Shown here in pieces: positions 30,116 to 40,188 of a DNA stretch of 64,000 nucleotides. The stretch's first letter is position 1. Every line of letters starts with the position of its first letter. The notes below the pieces were generated by a model. The model was not told where the DNA came from, made no database searches, and worked only from the letters and a program-made list of their open reading frames with translations. Origin of the DNA: Flavobacterium sp. GT3R68 (GTDB taxonomy: Bacteria > Bacteroidota > Bacteroidia > Flavobacteriales > Flavobacteriaceae); NCBI RefSeq assembly GCF_007109225.1, contig NZ_VJZK01000002.1, forward strand, positions 1-64,000. Reading direction: 5' to 3'. The position numbers and the translations under genes were made by a program.

Positions 30116-31255
30116 ATGCGGATTTTACTTCTTGGCGAATACAGTCGTTTGCATAATTCCCTGAAAGAAGGCCTGGTTCATCTGGGGCATGAAGTGGTGA
30201 TTGTTGGAAATGGCGATGGGTTCAAGGATTATCCGGTCGATTTCAACATTGATGCCAAATGGTCCAAATCCAAACTGATCAATATTCCACGACAGCTCAT
30301 TTATCGATTGTTCAAATATGATTTCGCGAAATTGGAGTACGGCATCCGTTTTTATTTTTTACTTCCAAAGCTTACAAACTTCGATATTGTTCAACTGATT
30401 AGTGAGACGCCGTTCCAGACTAATTTAAAACTGGAGCTTTCTCTTTTGAAGAAAATCAAAGCCCAGAATCGAAAATTATTTACACTTTCTTCAGGCGCTG
30501 ATACGATGTTTCTTCAGGCTTTACTGGATAAAAGATTCCGATATTCAATGCTGGATCCGTATCTGAATGACCATTCGTTATTTGAAGAGTATCGTCATCT
30601 GTTACAGTATTCGGATAAAAACCATAAAAAACACCATGCGCAGGTTTATGCATTAATTGATGGTGTAATTGCCACCGATATCGATTATGTTATTCCGCTG
30701 CAAGGAAATCCAAAGTTCTTGGGATTGGTTCCAAATCCTATAAATGTGGACAAAATCCCATATACATCATCTGTTATTTCAGATAAAATCGTCATATTTC
30801 ATGGTATCAACCGATGGAATTACCATAAGAAAGGCAACGGCATTTTTGAAGAAGCATTAGCTATTATTAAGGCGAAATTTCCGGATAACGTAATAATCAC
30901 AACTGTAGAGAATGTTCCCTATAGACAATACATTAAATGCTACGATGACGCTCATATTTTAATGGATCAGGTCTATGCTTATGATCAGGGATACAATGCC
31001 TTGGAAGCGATGGCGAAAGGAAAAGTGGTTTTTACCGGTGCCGAAAAAGAATTCATGAATCACTATCATCTAATTGATCGGGTGGCAATAAATGCAATAC
31101 CCGATGTGAATGAAATTGTACAAGAATTGACATTTCTGATTGAAAATCCTGAAGAGATTGCTGCTATTGGAAAACGAGCACGAGCCTTTGTGGAAAAAGA
31201 ACATGATTATATTAAAATAGCAGAGAAGTATCTGATGGTTTGGAAAGCTACTTAA
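30116..31255 (+). CDS. glycosyltransferase-like protein (GT-B)
   Basis: 379 residues. It begins MRILLLGEYSRLHNSLKEGL with the GT-B entry GHEVVIVGNGDG. The C-terminal domain has IVIFHGINRWNYHKKGNGIF, a C-terminal Rossmann region, and MDQVYAYDQGYNALEAMAKG in the donor-site position. Its last 8 bp overlap, tail to tail, the flippase gene. It is divergent from the GT4 gene to its left, with the two starts overlapping if the longer ORF of that gene were used. Confidence 0.75.
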   Translation: MRILLLGEYSRLHNSLKEGLVHLGHEVVIVGNGDGFKDYPVDFNIDAKWSKSKLINIPRQLIYRLFKYDFAKLEYGIRFYFLLPKLTNFDIVQLISETPFQTNLKLELSLLKKIKAQNRKLFTLSSGADTMFLQALLDKRFRYSMLDPYLNDHSLFEEYRHLLQYSDKNHKKHHAQVYALIDGVIATDIDYVIPLQGNPKFLGLVPNPINVDKIPYTSSVISDKIVIFHGINRWNYHKKGNGIFEEALAIIKAKFPDNVIITTVENVPYRQYIKCYDDAHILMDQVYAYDQGYNALEAMAKGKVVFTGAEKEFMNHYHLIDRVAINAIPDVNEIVQELTFLIENPEEIAAIGKRARAFVEKEHDYIKIAEKYLMVWKAT

Positions 31256-32519
31256 CGGATTTAAACATTTTTCTAAACATCATTAGGATTAATGCAAATG
31301 AAATTAAATTAGCAAAGAAATAAGCTTGTAAAGCACCTTCAAAAGAGAACAATCTTACTAAATAAAAGGAAAGAAAGAAATAAGAGAAATTGAAAACTAT
31401 TTCAATTATAAAATATTTTTTCATCATAGTCTTAACTAAAATTTGGAAACCAAAAGCTAATGTCAACATCCTGAAAAAATCGCCTAAAAGCTGCCAGATT
31501 AAAACATTTTCCATCTTTGAAAATTCGTCCGTAAAAGCTACATGAAGAATAATCCCTTTAAATAAAAATATTGCAATTAACATAATTAAAAATAAAGGAA
31601 CAAAGACTTTAATGTACGATTTCAATTCTTCTTTAAATTCAGTTTCCGTATTCAAAGACGCTAATTTCGGCATATAGTACAAGGACAGCCCTGAATTGAC
31701 AATGATCATATAAAAACCCGATAATCTGTTTACAGCATCCCAAATTCCCGCCTCTTCTATTGAATATTCTTTAACGATAATGTTTCGGATCAACATCAGT
31801 GTTAATGGTCCTAAAACAGCACTCAACAAAGCCATTACAGAAAATTTCTTTATAACATTCAGATAATTTTTATCAATGATCTTTTGCAAATCAAAGCGGA
31901 AGTAACTTTTATCCTTTCGTATAAATAAAAAAGTTACTATTAACATTATGAATTCTCCAAAAGCAATGGATAAAAGCCCTCCATAAATATGTTGTTTCCA
32001 AATTAAAAAGGCTGTTAAACCAAAAATTAAAACATTGGAAATAATTTGAATGAAAATAATTTTTTTAAATTTTTCTAATCCGTTATAAATAGCAATCCAA
32101 AAAGTATTAATGATTATTAAAGGCAATAACAACGCTAAAACCTGTATAGGAATTACAAATCCATCATCGAAAAATAAAAACTCGGAAATAGGTCTTGAAA
32201 AAAATAAAACCAATAACCCCAAAAGCATGGAAATGATTAAAAATACCCAAAAAAAAGTCGAATAAATAATGGACAATTCTTTCTTGTCATTTTTATTTTC
32301 AACAAATAATTTCACAGCAGAATTATTTATTCCTAAAGTAGCCATCGATTTTAGCATGGTTGAGAAATTTCTGAAACTTCCCAAAAAAGCCATTCCTGAA
32401 GTACCCAAAAATATTGAAACGATCTTAGTTGAAATTATTCCTAAAATAAAACTCACCGCAACTGATATAGAGTTTAGTGATAATACTTTTAGTAATGTAT
32501 TTTGTTTCAATATTTTCAA
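31248..32519 (-). CDS. Wzx-type polysaccharide flippase (O-antigen translocase)
   Basis: 423 residues with about 12 hydrophobic helices and very few charges between them. LNSISVAVSFILGIISTKIV and FLGTSGMAFLGSFRNFSTML match the MOP-superfamily O-antigen translocases (WzxE-like). It is likely to move an undecaprenyl-linked oligosaccharide across the inner membrane. It is the last gene of a tight four-gene unit (spacings of -4, -1 and 2 bp). No Wzy-like polymerase is seen in the window. Confidence 0.88.
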   Translation of the reverse strand: MKILKQNTLLKVLSLNSISVAVSFILGIISTKIVSIFLGTSGMAFLGSFRNFSTMLKSMATLGINNSAVKLFVENKNDKKELSIIYSTFFWVFLIISMLLGLLVLFFSRPISEFLFFDDGFVIPIQVLALLLPLIIINTFWIAIYNGLEKFKKIIFIQIISNVLIFGLTAFLIWKQHIYGGLLSIAFGEFIMLIVTFLFIRKDKSYFRFDLQKIIDKNYLNVIKKFSVMALLSAVLGPLTLMLIRNIIVKEYSIEEAGIWDAVNRLSGFYMIIVNSGLSLYYMPKLASLNTETEFKEELKSYIKVFVPLFLIMLIAIFLFKGIILHVAFTDEFSKMENVLIWQLLGDFFRMLTLAFGFQILVKTMMKKYFIIEIVFNFSYFFLSFYLVRLFSFEGALQAYFFANLISFALILMMFRKMFKSVK

Positions 32520-32521
32520 TA

Positions 32522-33091
32522 TTATAAATTTCGAATTACTACAGCGGGGTTTCCTGCGGCAATTACATTTTCCGGAATACTTTTAGTCACAACAGAACCA
32601 TATCCAATTACTGAATTTTTCCCGATTGTAACCCCTTTTAATATTGAGACGTTAGAACCTAAAAACACATTTTCATGAATATGAACTTCATCTGTTTTAG
32701 GATTTCCACTATTTCTTTTATCAAAGGCTAAGTGATGACCGTCGTTATCAATTATAGAACAATTTACCCCAATTAAAACATGATCACCGATAGTAATTTT
32801 AGAAAAAGCTACAACTGAAAAAGCGTTATTGATTGCTACATTATTACCAATAATAATTTCACTATATTCTTCTCTGGCTTCAAAATAAGTATAATGAGAA
32901 TAATAATTTGGCGAAGTACTAACTCCTATCTGAACATTGTTCCCAAATGTAATTTTTCCTTTTCCAGTCAACAATAACGGATGATAGGAGTTTGGAAGTC
33001 CAGAAACTCTTTTACAATCGGACAACCATTGGTACTTTTTAATTCGGAAAGTGACGAAACAAAAAATTTTTATTCTATCGATAATACTCAT
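32522..33091 (-). CDS. hexapeptide-repeat acyltransferase
   Basis: 189 residues. Left-handed beta-helix repeats ([LIV]Gxxxx) run from about residue 45 to 185: ITFGNNVQIG, IIIGNNVAIN, ITIGDHVLIGVNCSIIDNDG, VFLGSNVSILKGVTIGKNSV, IGYGSVVTKSIPENVIAAGN. The His in IIDNDGHHL is the probable catalytic base. It resembles sugar O- or N-acetyltransferases such as WbbJ; FdtC/QdtC-like acetylation of a 3-amino sugar is possible given the neighbours, but not shown. One base overlaps the aminotransferase gene. Confidence 0.85.
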   Translation of the reverse strand: MSIIDRIKIFCFVTFRIKKYQWLSDCKRVSGLPNSYHPLLLTGKGKITFGNNVQIGVSTSPNYYSHYTYFEAREEYSEIIIGNNVAINNAFSVVAFSKITIGDHVLIGVNCSIIDNDGHHLAFDKRNSGNPKTDEVHIHENVFLGSNVSILKGVTIGKNSVIGYGSVVTKSIPENVIAAGNPAVVIRNL

Positions 33092-34191
33092 TAATATGCA
33101 TTTAAGATTTTTATAACAAAATCGACTTCGTCCATCATCATTACCGGGCTTATAGGAATACTAATTACTTCGCGGTGAATTTTCTCGGTAATTGGAAAGG
33201 ACAATTTATTCCAAGCAGATAGAGCATTTTGCTTATGCGGGGGAATTGGGTAATGGATCAAAGTTTCTATTCCGCTTTCTTTCAAATAATGCTGTAAATT
33301 ATCTCTATTTTCTGTTCGAATTACAAACAAATGAAAAACATGATGGGATCCGCCATTAAATTCAGGAAGGACAATTTTTGGATTCACAATTTCACTCAGA
33401 TAGCGATTTGCGATTACTTTTCTTTTTTCATTGTCCAAATATAAATCCGGCAATTTGACATTCAAAAAAGCAGCCTGAATCTCATCCAAACGACTGTTAA
33501 ATCCTATAAATTCATTGTGGTATTTTGCTTCCGAGCCATAATTCCGAAGCGAAGCTACCAGCTGTGCCAATGCATCGTCATTAGTTGTCACAGCACCGCC
33601 ATCACCCAAAGCACCTAAATTTTTTCCCGGATAAAAGCTGAAACCTGAAGCGTCGCTAAGATTCCCAGCTTTAAAACCTTGCGTATTTTGTGCTCCATGT
33701 GCCTGAGCGGCATCTTCGATAAGCAGCAGATTATTTTTTTTGGTAATGGATGAAATCGCACTCATGTCGGCAAGTTGCCCATAAAGGTGCACTGCCAAAA
33801 TCGCTTTGGTCCTGGTTGTTATGGATGCCGCAATTAAATTCGGATCAATGTTATATGATTCTAATTTTGGCTCGACCAAAACCGGGACCAAATCCGCCTG
33901 AAGAATCGCTAAAATACTGGCTATATATGTGTTCGCAGGAACGATGATTTCATCTCCTTTTTCCAACCTTCCTAATTGAATGTAAGCTTTAAAAATAAGA
34001 GTCAGCGCATCCAGCCCGTTCCCAACTCCGATACAATGTCTGCTTCCGCAAAAGTCTGCAAAATTCTCCTCAAACAATGTTACTTCCTTACCCAAAATAT
34101 ACCAGCCTTTATCCATCACTTCTTTCAGTTTCTGCTGAAAAAATTCCTCATACGGCTTATTGATTTTATGTATATCTAAAAATCGTATCAT
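33091..34191 (-). CDS. DegT/DnrJ/EryC1/StrS sugar aminotransferase (FdtB/QdtB-like)
   Basis: 366 residues, PLP-dependent fold type I. The PLP lysine is Lys190 in [16 protein letters not shown], and Asp160 in [12 protein letters not shown] contacts the ring nitrogen. [18 protein letters not shown] and [18 protein letters not shown] are family motifs. Together with the FdtA/QdtA-type isomerase it would give a dTDP-3-amino-3,6-dideoxyhexose. It overlaps the upstream FemAB/GNAT-like gene by 4 bp. Confidence 0.9.
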   Translation of the reverse strand: MIRFLDIHKINKPYEEFFQQKLKEVMDKGWYILGKEVTLFEENFADFCGSRHCIGVGNGLDALTLIFKAYIQLGRLEKGDEIIVPANTYIASILAILQADLVPVLVEPKLESYNIDPNLIAASITTRTKAILAVHLYGQLADMSAISSITKKNNLLLIEDAAQAHGAQNTQGFKAGNLSDASGFSFYPGKNLGALGDGGAVTTNDDALAQLVASLRNYGSEAKYHNEFIGFNSRLDEIQAAFLNVKLPDLYLDNEKRKVIANRYLSEIVNPKIVLPEFNGGSHHVFHLFVIRTENRDNLQHYLKESGIETLIHYPIPPHKQNALSAWNKLSFPITEKIHREVISIPISPVMMMDEVDFVIKILNAY

Positions 34192-35165
34192 ATAATTACA
34201 GTATCTAATTTGGAGAAATTAGCAGTTTCAACTTCATAAAAATCGTGAACAATCGTGCTGGCGCCATAACTTTCTTTCCAAAAAACCAAACCTTCATTTA
34301 GTTTCCGTCCCAGTTCTTCATTTGAAATCCCGAAATCAAAAAAACGCTTGTCCTTAAACACATCAGTAATCAGATGATTGTATAAAAAATCCAGAGAACC
34401 CAATTCATTTTTATTGCCCTGACCGGAAATATATTGCGGATGTGCTACATTCTTTGACACAAAAACGGTAGTTCCTGCTACGATTTTATCGTTGTGATAG
34501 ACATTGAAATGCCGGATATTCTCAGGGAAAGTCTTTCGCAAATTTTCAATTTCGCTAATAGTGTGAACCGGATTCACCTGATGTTTATTCGCTAAATTGG
34601 GAATCAATATTTCTTTCCAGAATGGTTTTAAATCGGCCTCTTCTTTTACGATCAGCGAATTTTTTATTCCATGACGGATACTTTCTTTTCTTGTTTTCGA
34701 AAAAGCCAATTTGTTTCGCAAATCCAAAACCGACAAGGAATCTCGCCGTATTAATTTGGCTTCCGCCAAAAAAAGAGCATACTCGAGTTCTTCTGCTGGT
34801 TTGTCGTGATAAATCGACGGCATGGTTTTGATGTGGATTTTTGTCTTTTTATTTTCATGCAAAAAAGATAAAATAGCCCGGAAAACCGAAATAACAATCG
34901 TCAGTTTCGCCTTTTCGTGGTATATCAGTCCACCATACGTCAAGCCCTGATGCGAGAAAATTTCATTGCCACTGCAATTTGCGGGAAATACGGCTATCCA
35001 TTTTTCACCTTCGGTAACCACTAACGAATAGTCCTCAAAACGATCCTTATGATACTCCATAAAATCACGGTTAAATAAAAATGTGGCATTTTTGGCATTG
35101 CTGACGAAAGCATTCCAATTACTGTAATCATTCGTATTGTATCGATTTATGGTGTACTTTTTCAA
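34188..35165 (-). CDS. FemAB/GNAT-like acyltransferase
   Basis: 325 residues, no signal peptide. It looks like a double GNAT fold of the FemAB-like type: the first half ends [15 protein letters not shown] and the second contains [39 protein letters not shown] and [19 protein letters not shown]. The GS.D.L...L pattern is typical of acetyl- or aminoacyl-transferases in glycan clusters. It is first in the minus-strand unit ending in the flippase. A weak promoter (TTG, 22 bp, TAATATTG) may lie at 35208-35240. Confidence 0.7.
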   Translation of the reverse strand: MKKYTINRYNTNDYSNWNAFVSNAKNATFLFNRDFMEYHKDRFEDYSLVVTEGEKWIAVFPANCSGNEIFSHQGLTYGGLIYHEKAKLTIVISVFRAILSFLHENKKTKIHIKTMPSIYHDKPAEELEYALFLAEAKLIRRDSLSVLDLRNKLAFSKTRKESIRHGIKNSLIVKEEADLKPFWKEILIPNLANKHQVNPVHTISEIENLRKTFPENIRHFNVYHNDKIVAGTTVFVSKNVAHPQYISGQGNKNELGSLDFLYNHLITDVFKDKRFFDFGISNEELGRKLNEGLVFWKESYGASTIVHDFYEVETANFSKLDTVII

Positions 35166-35281
35166 GATTGGATTTTAACATTGGAAAATTAAACAATTAT
35201 TCGGTACCAATATTATTTTTTTAGAAATTTAGATTTACAAAAAATAAATGAGTATTTTTAAATCCATATAACTCGAAACCA

Positions 35282-37096
35282 GTGGTACAAAAATTACGAT
35301 TCCTCTTTTTTGTCCTTTTTTTAAGCCTGGCCACTACGGTCTCTGGCCAGGATATTTCGTTATATCAGCAATTTAATGGACGGTATGATTTCGTTTTTTT
35401 TGGCAATACTTTAAACCAAATGGAAAATGGCCTTGGTGGTGACTGTACAATTAACACCGGTTCTTCAGCAACATTGAATTTAAATCCGGGCGATGTCATT
35501 GAAAAGGCCTACCTGTATTGGGCAGGTTCCGGCACCGGAGATTTTGATGTCAAATTAAATACTGAACAAATTATTGCCGAACGGACCTTTGCGGTTACCC
35601 AAAGCACATCGGGTTTACCATTTTTCAGTGCTTTTGCGGATGTGACCCAAAAGGTTCAGCTAGCTCACGATTCCGGAAATATGAATTATGATTTCAGCGA
35701 TTTGGATCTTACGGCAGTAATCGGGAATTATTGTGGAAATGCAACCAACTTTGGAGGTTGGGCAATTATTGTGGTTTATAAAAATCCTTCACTGCCCTTA
35801 AACCAGCTGAATGTATATGATGGACTGCAATATGTTCCCGACAGCATCAACATTACGCTTTCCAACCTGAATGTTATTGACAATGTCGATGCCAAAATAG
35901 GATTTTTAGCCTGGGAAGGTGATCAATTTCTGAGTATTGACGAAACCTTGCGAATCAATGGAAATCCTATTGGTAATCCGCCGTTAAATCCAGTCAATAA
36001 TGCCTTCAACGGAACCAATAGTTTTACGGGATCCACCACGCTATACAATATGGATTTGGACGTGTATAATGTCCAAAACAATATTAATATTGGAGATACT
36101 TCGGCACTTATCCAGCTTTCGTCGGGCAGAGATTTCGTGATGATCAACTCGATAGTCACGAAATTCAACAGTCAGCTGCCTGATGCAACAGTTGTTATTG
36201 ACAATGTTGGCAATTATCAGTGTGATTCCCGTGAAATTACGGTGGATTATACTGTTTTCAACGTCAACAGTACGGATCCGCTTCCTGCATCAACACCAAT
36301 TGCAGTCTATGCGGACGGTATTTTGATAAAAATGCTGAATACTTCCGTAATACTGGACGTCGGCGAAAGCGAAATTGGTCAAATCATATTACTGATTCCA
36401 GATGGTATTCCTCTCAATTTTGATTTGCAGTTTGTAGTCGATGACAATGGTACCGGCGTTGGGATTGTTACTGAACTCAATGAAAACAACAATTCCGATT
36501 CCAGTCCTGTTTCGTTATGGGTTTCACCAACATTTAATGTATTGGAGAATAAAGAAGGCTGTAATTTAGGTTTCGGCCGGGCAGTTTTTGATTTTTCAGC
36601 TTATGAAGGCGCAGTAAAAATCGACCAAACCGATGTGGTTCGATTTTACACCACTCTTGAAGATGCCGAAAATGAAGTCAACCCTATTTTAAATCCGACA
36701 AATTTCACAGTATTTTCAACCCCGGTTCCAATTTTCGTACGTATTGACAACGAACATTGCTTTAGCATTACCTCTTTTTTATTAATTGTAAAAAATTGTC
36801 CGCCCGTAGTTTACAATTTTGTTTCAGCAGATAATGATTCCCAAGGTTATAATAATAGCTTTCATGTTGATGGATTATATACTATTTTCCTGAACTTCAA
36901 AACTTCAATCTACAACCGCTGGGGCGTTTTAGTCTGGACGGGCGACCACAGTGCGCCGGAATGGGACGGATATGCCTCCAAAGGACTTGTCTTAGACAAT
37001 AATCAGATGCCGGCCGGAACGTATTATTATGTCATAGAATTAAATGACCCCGAGAATCCAAAGCCCCTGACAGGCTTTTTGTATTTGACCAGATAG
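35282..37096 (+). CDS. T9SS type B sorting-domain protein (secreted/surface)
   Basis: 604 residues from a GTG start. The signal peptide is MVQKLRFLFFVLFLSLATTV, cut near SGQ. A beta-rich region follows with KAYLYWAGSGTGDFDVKLN; residues about 300-400 resemble a CARDB/Ig-like domain (ELNENNNSDSSP). The final 85 residues are the gliding-motility-associated C-terminal domain: SIYNRWGVLVWTG, then WDGYASKG and MPAGTYYYVIELND. This marks it as a T9SS type B cargo, expected to be exported across the outer membrane. Ligand or function unknown. Confidence 0.85.
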   Translation: MVQKLRFLFFVLFLSLATTVSGQDISLYQQFNGRYDFVFFGNTLNQMENGLGGDCTINTGSSATLNLNPGDVIEKAYLYWAGSGTGDFDVKLNTEQIIAERTFAVTQSTSGLPFFSAFADVTQKVQLAHDSGNMNYDFSDLDLTAVIGNYCGNATNFGGWAIIVVYKNPSLPLNQLNVYDGLQYVPDSINITLSNLNVIDNVDAKIGFLAWEGDQFLSIDETLRINGNPIGNPPLNPVNNAFNGTNSFTGSTTLYNMDLDVYNVQNNINIGDTSALIQLSSGRDFVMINSIVTKFNSQLPDATVVIDNVGNYQCDSREITVDYTVFNVNSTDPLPASTPIAVYADGILIKMLNTSVILDVGESEIGQIILLIPDGIPLNFDLQFVVDDNGTGVGIVTELNENNNSDSSPVSLWVSPTFNVLENKEGCNLGFGRAVFDFSAYEGAVKIDQTDVVRFYTTLEDAENEVNPILNPTNFTVFSTPVPIFVRIDNEHCFSITSFLLIVKNCPPVVYNFVSADNDSQGYNNSFHVDGLYTIFLNFKTSIYNRWGVLVWTGDHSAPEWDGYASKGLVLDNNQMPAGTYYYVIELNDPENPKPLTGFLYLTR

Positions 37097-37111
37097 TCCA
37101 GAAGTTTTACT

Positions 37112-37705
37112 TTAGAATGCAGGTAAATACCACTTGTATTTTACGGCCAATAATCTCAGGATGATGATAACAAGCGAGGTAATCAGATACAAAACATCAT
37201 TGTCAAAATTCAATTGTTTTAAGGTAAAAAAGACAACTCCGCCGATAATGCAAATCGTCGCGTAAATCTCCTTGCGGAATATCACCGGGATTTCAGTACA
37301 TAAAATATCGCGGATTTCACCCCCAAAACAAGCGGTCATGGTGCCTAAGGCTACGCAAATTACCGGATGCAGCTGAATACTGATTCCTATCTCCAGACCC
37401 ACCAAGGTAAAAACACCTAATCCTATCGTATCAAACAGGAACAGCGAAGTGCGGAATTTATCCAGTTTTTTCCTGAAAAGTAACGCCAGGAAAAACCCAA
37501 TCAATATTACATAGACATAATTCAAATCGCGCATCCATCCTACTGGTGTGCGTCCGACCATGACATCACGAAGGGTTCCGCCTCCAACGGCAGTTACAAA
37601 AGCAATGATAAACACCCCGAACGGATCCATTTTTTTATTCATTGCGGTCAAAACGCCGGAAATCGCAAATGCCATTGTGCCTAAAATGTCTAACAGATAA
37701 AACAT
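37112..37705 (-). CDS. TRIC-like trimeric cation channel family protein (UPF0126/YadS)
   Basis: 197 residues with seven hydrophobic segments arranged as two homologous halves. The family motifs VTAVGGGTLRDVMVGRTP and MTACFGGEIRDILCTEIP are present, each with the GG..RD core. Related proteins form monovalent cation channels. It overlaps the RDD gene by one base, so the two are translated from one message. Confidence 0.88.
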   Translation of the reverse strand: MFYLLDILGTMAFAISGVLTAMNKKMDPFGVFIIAFVTAVGGGTLRDVMVGRTPVGWMRDLNYVYVILIGFFLALLFRKKLDKFRTSLFLFDTIGLGVFTLVGLEIGISIQLHPVICVALGTMTACFGGEIRDILCTEIPVIFRKEIYATICIIGGVVFFTLKQLNFDNDVLYLITSLVIIILRLLAVKYKWYLPAF

Positions 37706-38448
37706 TACATGTTCTGGGTATAAAAATTATAGTCTTTTAAAATGGTCCTGATAAATTCAACGTCAGTCGCGGATCGGTTTTTTATTCCGGTAACGGATTC
37801 AATCTTATCCCGCAATTTTTTGACTGTATCATAATCGCCTTTGGCACGGGCACGCTGAAAGTTATCTTTAATAATTCGCATGTCATTATCAGAAAGTTTA
37901 ATCACTAAGGGATAAACAGGTACGTATTCACTACCGATTTCTTCAAGAATCGTACTGTTAATGGTAACATTACTTTTTAAAGTTATTACCGCTGTTCCAG
38001 CAGTCATATCACCCAAACGTTGATTTTTTTTATTAGAGATCACCGTAATTAGCCCTATTAATCCATACATCATGGTGATATCAATCAGCCTGAAAAACCA
38101 ACGTATCAGATAATCTCCGAAACTTGCCTGATATCCGTCAATTTTAACCACTTTAATTTTGATTATTTTTTTACCAAAACTTTGTCCTTCAAAAAGGCTT
38201 TCCAGAGTAATAGAGTAAATCATTATTGGAAAAAAAAACAAAAGTATTATAGCCATTACGGACCATTGATCCATACCATTCATTGCCCCGTTGATGCCAA
38301 TCCAGTAGAAAAAAACCCCGTAAACTATTAGGCAGTAAGAAATTTTAATCGCCAAATCGATGAAATAGGCTGCTAATCGTTCTCCAACCGAAGCAGCCGT
38401 GAAATTTATATTGACATTTTGTGTCGTATTTATCGATAATTCTGACAT
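37705..38448 (-). CDS. RDD family membrane protein
   Basis: 247 residues. The RDD domain covers residues 20-160: GERLAAYFIDLAIKI carries the motif's Arg and Asp, and three membrane helices with SLFEGQSFGKKIIKIKVV and DYLIRWFFRLIDI follow. A soluble C-terminal tail of about 90 residues contains YDTVKKLRDKIES. It is divergent from the SpoIIM-like gene 21 bp away, which ties it to the DUF4129/MoxR/DUF58 module. Function unknown. Confidence 0.88.
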   Translation of the reverse strand: MSELSINTTQNVNINFTAASVGERLAAYFIDLAIKISYCLIVYGVFFYWIGINGAMNGMDQWSVMAIILLFFFPIMIYSITLESLFEGQSFGKKIIKIKVVKIDGYQASFGDYLIRWFFRLIDITMMYGLIGLITVISNKKNQRLGDMTAGTAVITLKSNVTINSTILEEIGSEYVPVYPLVIKLSDNDMRIIKDNFQRARAKGDYDTVKKLRDKIESVTGIKNRSATDVEFIRTILKDYNFYTQNM

Positions 38449-38469
38449 ATTTTATATTTTAGCCATCCC

Positions 38470-39432
38470 ATGAGAGAAGTTGCCTTCATTAAACAAAATA
38501 AAGAAAAATGGCTTGCCTTTGAAGCAGCAATTTTCGGTAAAGCTAAAAAAAATCCTGATGAAATGGCCGATTTGTACATTCATTTGGTCAATGATTTAGC
38601 ATACGCGCAATCTTATTATCCTAAAAGCAAGACAGTTGTCTACTTAAATTATTTAGCATCACAAATATATCAGAAGATTTACAAGACAAAAAGGGCTGAA
38701 ACCAATCGTCTTTCCTTTTTCTTTAAAACCGAAGTTCCGCTGATTGTTTATCAATATCGCCGCTATTTGTTGTATGCATTCGTTTTATTTTTTGCCACCG
38801 TGGCGTTAGGCGTGATTTCCGCTAAATATGACAACAATTTCGTCCGACTGATTTTAGGGGATAACTATGTCAATCAGACTTTACAAAATATAAAAGATGG
38901 AAATCCGGTCGCTGTTTATAAATCCGGAAGCAATTGGGGAAGTTTTATAGGCATTACCACAAACAATTTGTATGTCGGCGCACGATGTTATATCTACGGC
39001 ATCTTTGGTGGAGTTGGTACTTTTTACATTTTTTTACAAAATTCGCTCATGTTGGGGTCGTTCCAATATTTCTTTTTCGAACAAGGGGTTTTCTGGCAAA
39101 GTGTCCGCGGAATCTGGATTCACGGTTCGATGGAAATATTTGCCATTGTAATAGAATCAGCCGCCGGATTTATTCTTGGGGCATCGATATTATTTCCCAA
39201 AACATATTCAAGGATGAATTCATTTAAAATTGGATTCAAAAACAGTCTGAAGATTTTTTTGAGCACCTTTCCTTTTACAATAGCGGCAGGATTCCTCGAG
39301 GGTTTTATTACCCGATATTCCATTGACATGCCCAATTGGCTCAGCAGTCTGATTATTTTATCTACCTTGGCGGCTATCTCGTTTTACTACTTGGTATATC
39401 CATTTATTGTTAACAAAAAACAAGCCCGGTAA
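38470..39432 (+). CDS. SpoIIM-like (stage II sporulation protein M family) membrane protein
   Basis: 320 residues. An N-terminal soluble helical part (residues 1-85, FIKQNKEKWLAFEAAIFG) precedes about six membrane helices. Family features are IGITTNNLYVGARCYIYGIF and FWQSVRGIWIHGSMEIFAIV. The organism is not a sporulating type, so the family name is historical. It is first in a plus-strand run with DUF4129, DUF4350, MoxR and DUF58 genes. A weak -7 box (TATATTTT) sits just upstream. Confidence 0.85.
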   Translation: MREVAFIKQNKEKWLAFEAAIFGKAKKNPDEMADLYIHLVNDLAYAQSYYPKSKTVVYLNYLASQIYQKIYKTKRAETNRLSFFFKTEVPLIVYQYRRYLLYAFVLFFATVALGVISAKYDNNFVRLILGDNYVNQTLQNIKDGNPVAVYKSGSNWGSFIGITTNNLYVGARCYIYGIFGGVGTFYIFLQNSLMLGSFQYFFFEQGVFWQSVRGIWIHGSMEIFAIVIESAAGFILGASILFPKTYSRMNSFKIGFKNSLKIFLSTFPFTIAAGFLEGFITRYSIDMPNWLSSLIILSTLAAISFYYLVYPFIVNKKQAR

Positions 39433-40188
39433 GTGAACAGACTCCTAATAATCCTTCTCTTTTTCTGTTATTCGCACATTGACGCGCAGGATACTTTGGC
39501 TACAGCCAAAAATGAAATTACGACACAAGTGAATGTAATTGCCATTGATACCAGCGGCATCGAGCTTCAGTCATTCCCTAAAGATTTCAAGAAAAAATAC
39601 ACGGACTCTGCTTTTATTTATGAATATAAAACACCTGAAAAAAATGCCTGGGACCGTTTCAAGGAATGGTTAGCTAATATTATCAGAAGCATATTTAATT
39701 TAGGCAGTGATCACATCTCAATGGGATTTGTAGAAATATTATTGAAAGTAATTGCCGGGCTGATCGTAATTTTTGTTATTTATTTAATCGTCAAAGCAAT
39801 CCTGAATAAAGAAGGAAAATGGATTTTCTCCAGAAATTCCAAGAAATTAATCAATTACGACGAAATAGAGAAAAACCTGCATTTGGTGGATTTCGAGAAA
39901 TTGATTGCAAAGACTTTACAATCCGGAGAAAGAAGGTTAAGCATCCGATACTATTATCTTTGGTTACTGAAAAAAATGGCCGAAAAACATTTGATTGTAT
40001 GGGACATCGAAAAGACCAATTCGGATTATCTCTATGAAATCAATAGCCAGGCCAAAAAAGACGAATTTGCCTATCTCTCCTATCTCTATAATTACATTTG
40101 GTACGGCGAATTTGATATGGATGAGGAAACCTTCACCAAAGCAAAAAAATCTTTCGAAAGCAGCATAAAATTACTTAGCAATGAATAG
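39433..40188 (+). CDS. DUF4129 domain membrane protein, GTG start
   Basis: 251 residues from a GTG that directly follows the SpoIIM-like stop codon. A signal peptide (MNRLLIILLFFCYSHIDAQ) is followed by a periplasmic segment, one membrane helix (about residues 104-126, LLKVIAGLIVIFVIYLIV) and a cytosolic C-terminal DUF4129 domain with GERRLSIRYYYLWLLKKMAE and YIWYGEFDMDEETF. The DUF4129 family is found with MoxR/DUF58 operons; its role is unknown. It overlaps the next gene by 8 bp. Confidence 0.82.
   Translation: MNRLLIILLFFCYSHIDAQDTLATAKNEITTQVNVIAIDTSGIELQSFPKDFKKKYTDSAFIYEYKTPEKNAWDRFKEWLANIIRSIFNLGSDHISMGFVEILLKVIAGLIVIFVIYLIVKAILNKEGKWIFSRNSKKLINYDEIEKNLHLVDFEKLIAKTLQSGERRLSIRYYYLWLLKKMAEKHLIVWDIEKTNSDYLYEINSQAKKDEFAYLSYLYNYIWYGEFDMDEETFTKAKKSFESSIKLLSNE

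Noticed and set aside
30079..30117. Longer start for the 28978 glycosyltransferase gene
   Set aside because: It would overlap the divergent gene's start and add residues not typical of GT4 enzymes.
38470..39432. Evidence of sporulation
   Set aside because: The SpoIIM family is widespread in non-sporulating bacteria, and no other sporulation gene is here.
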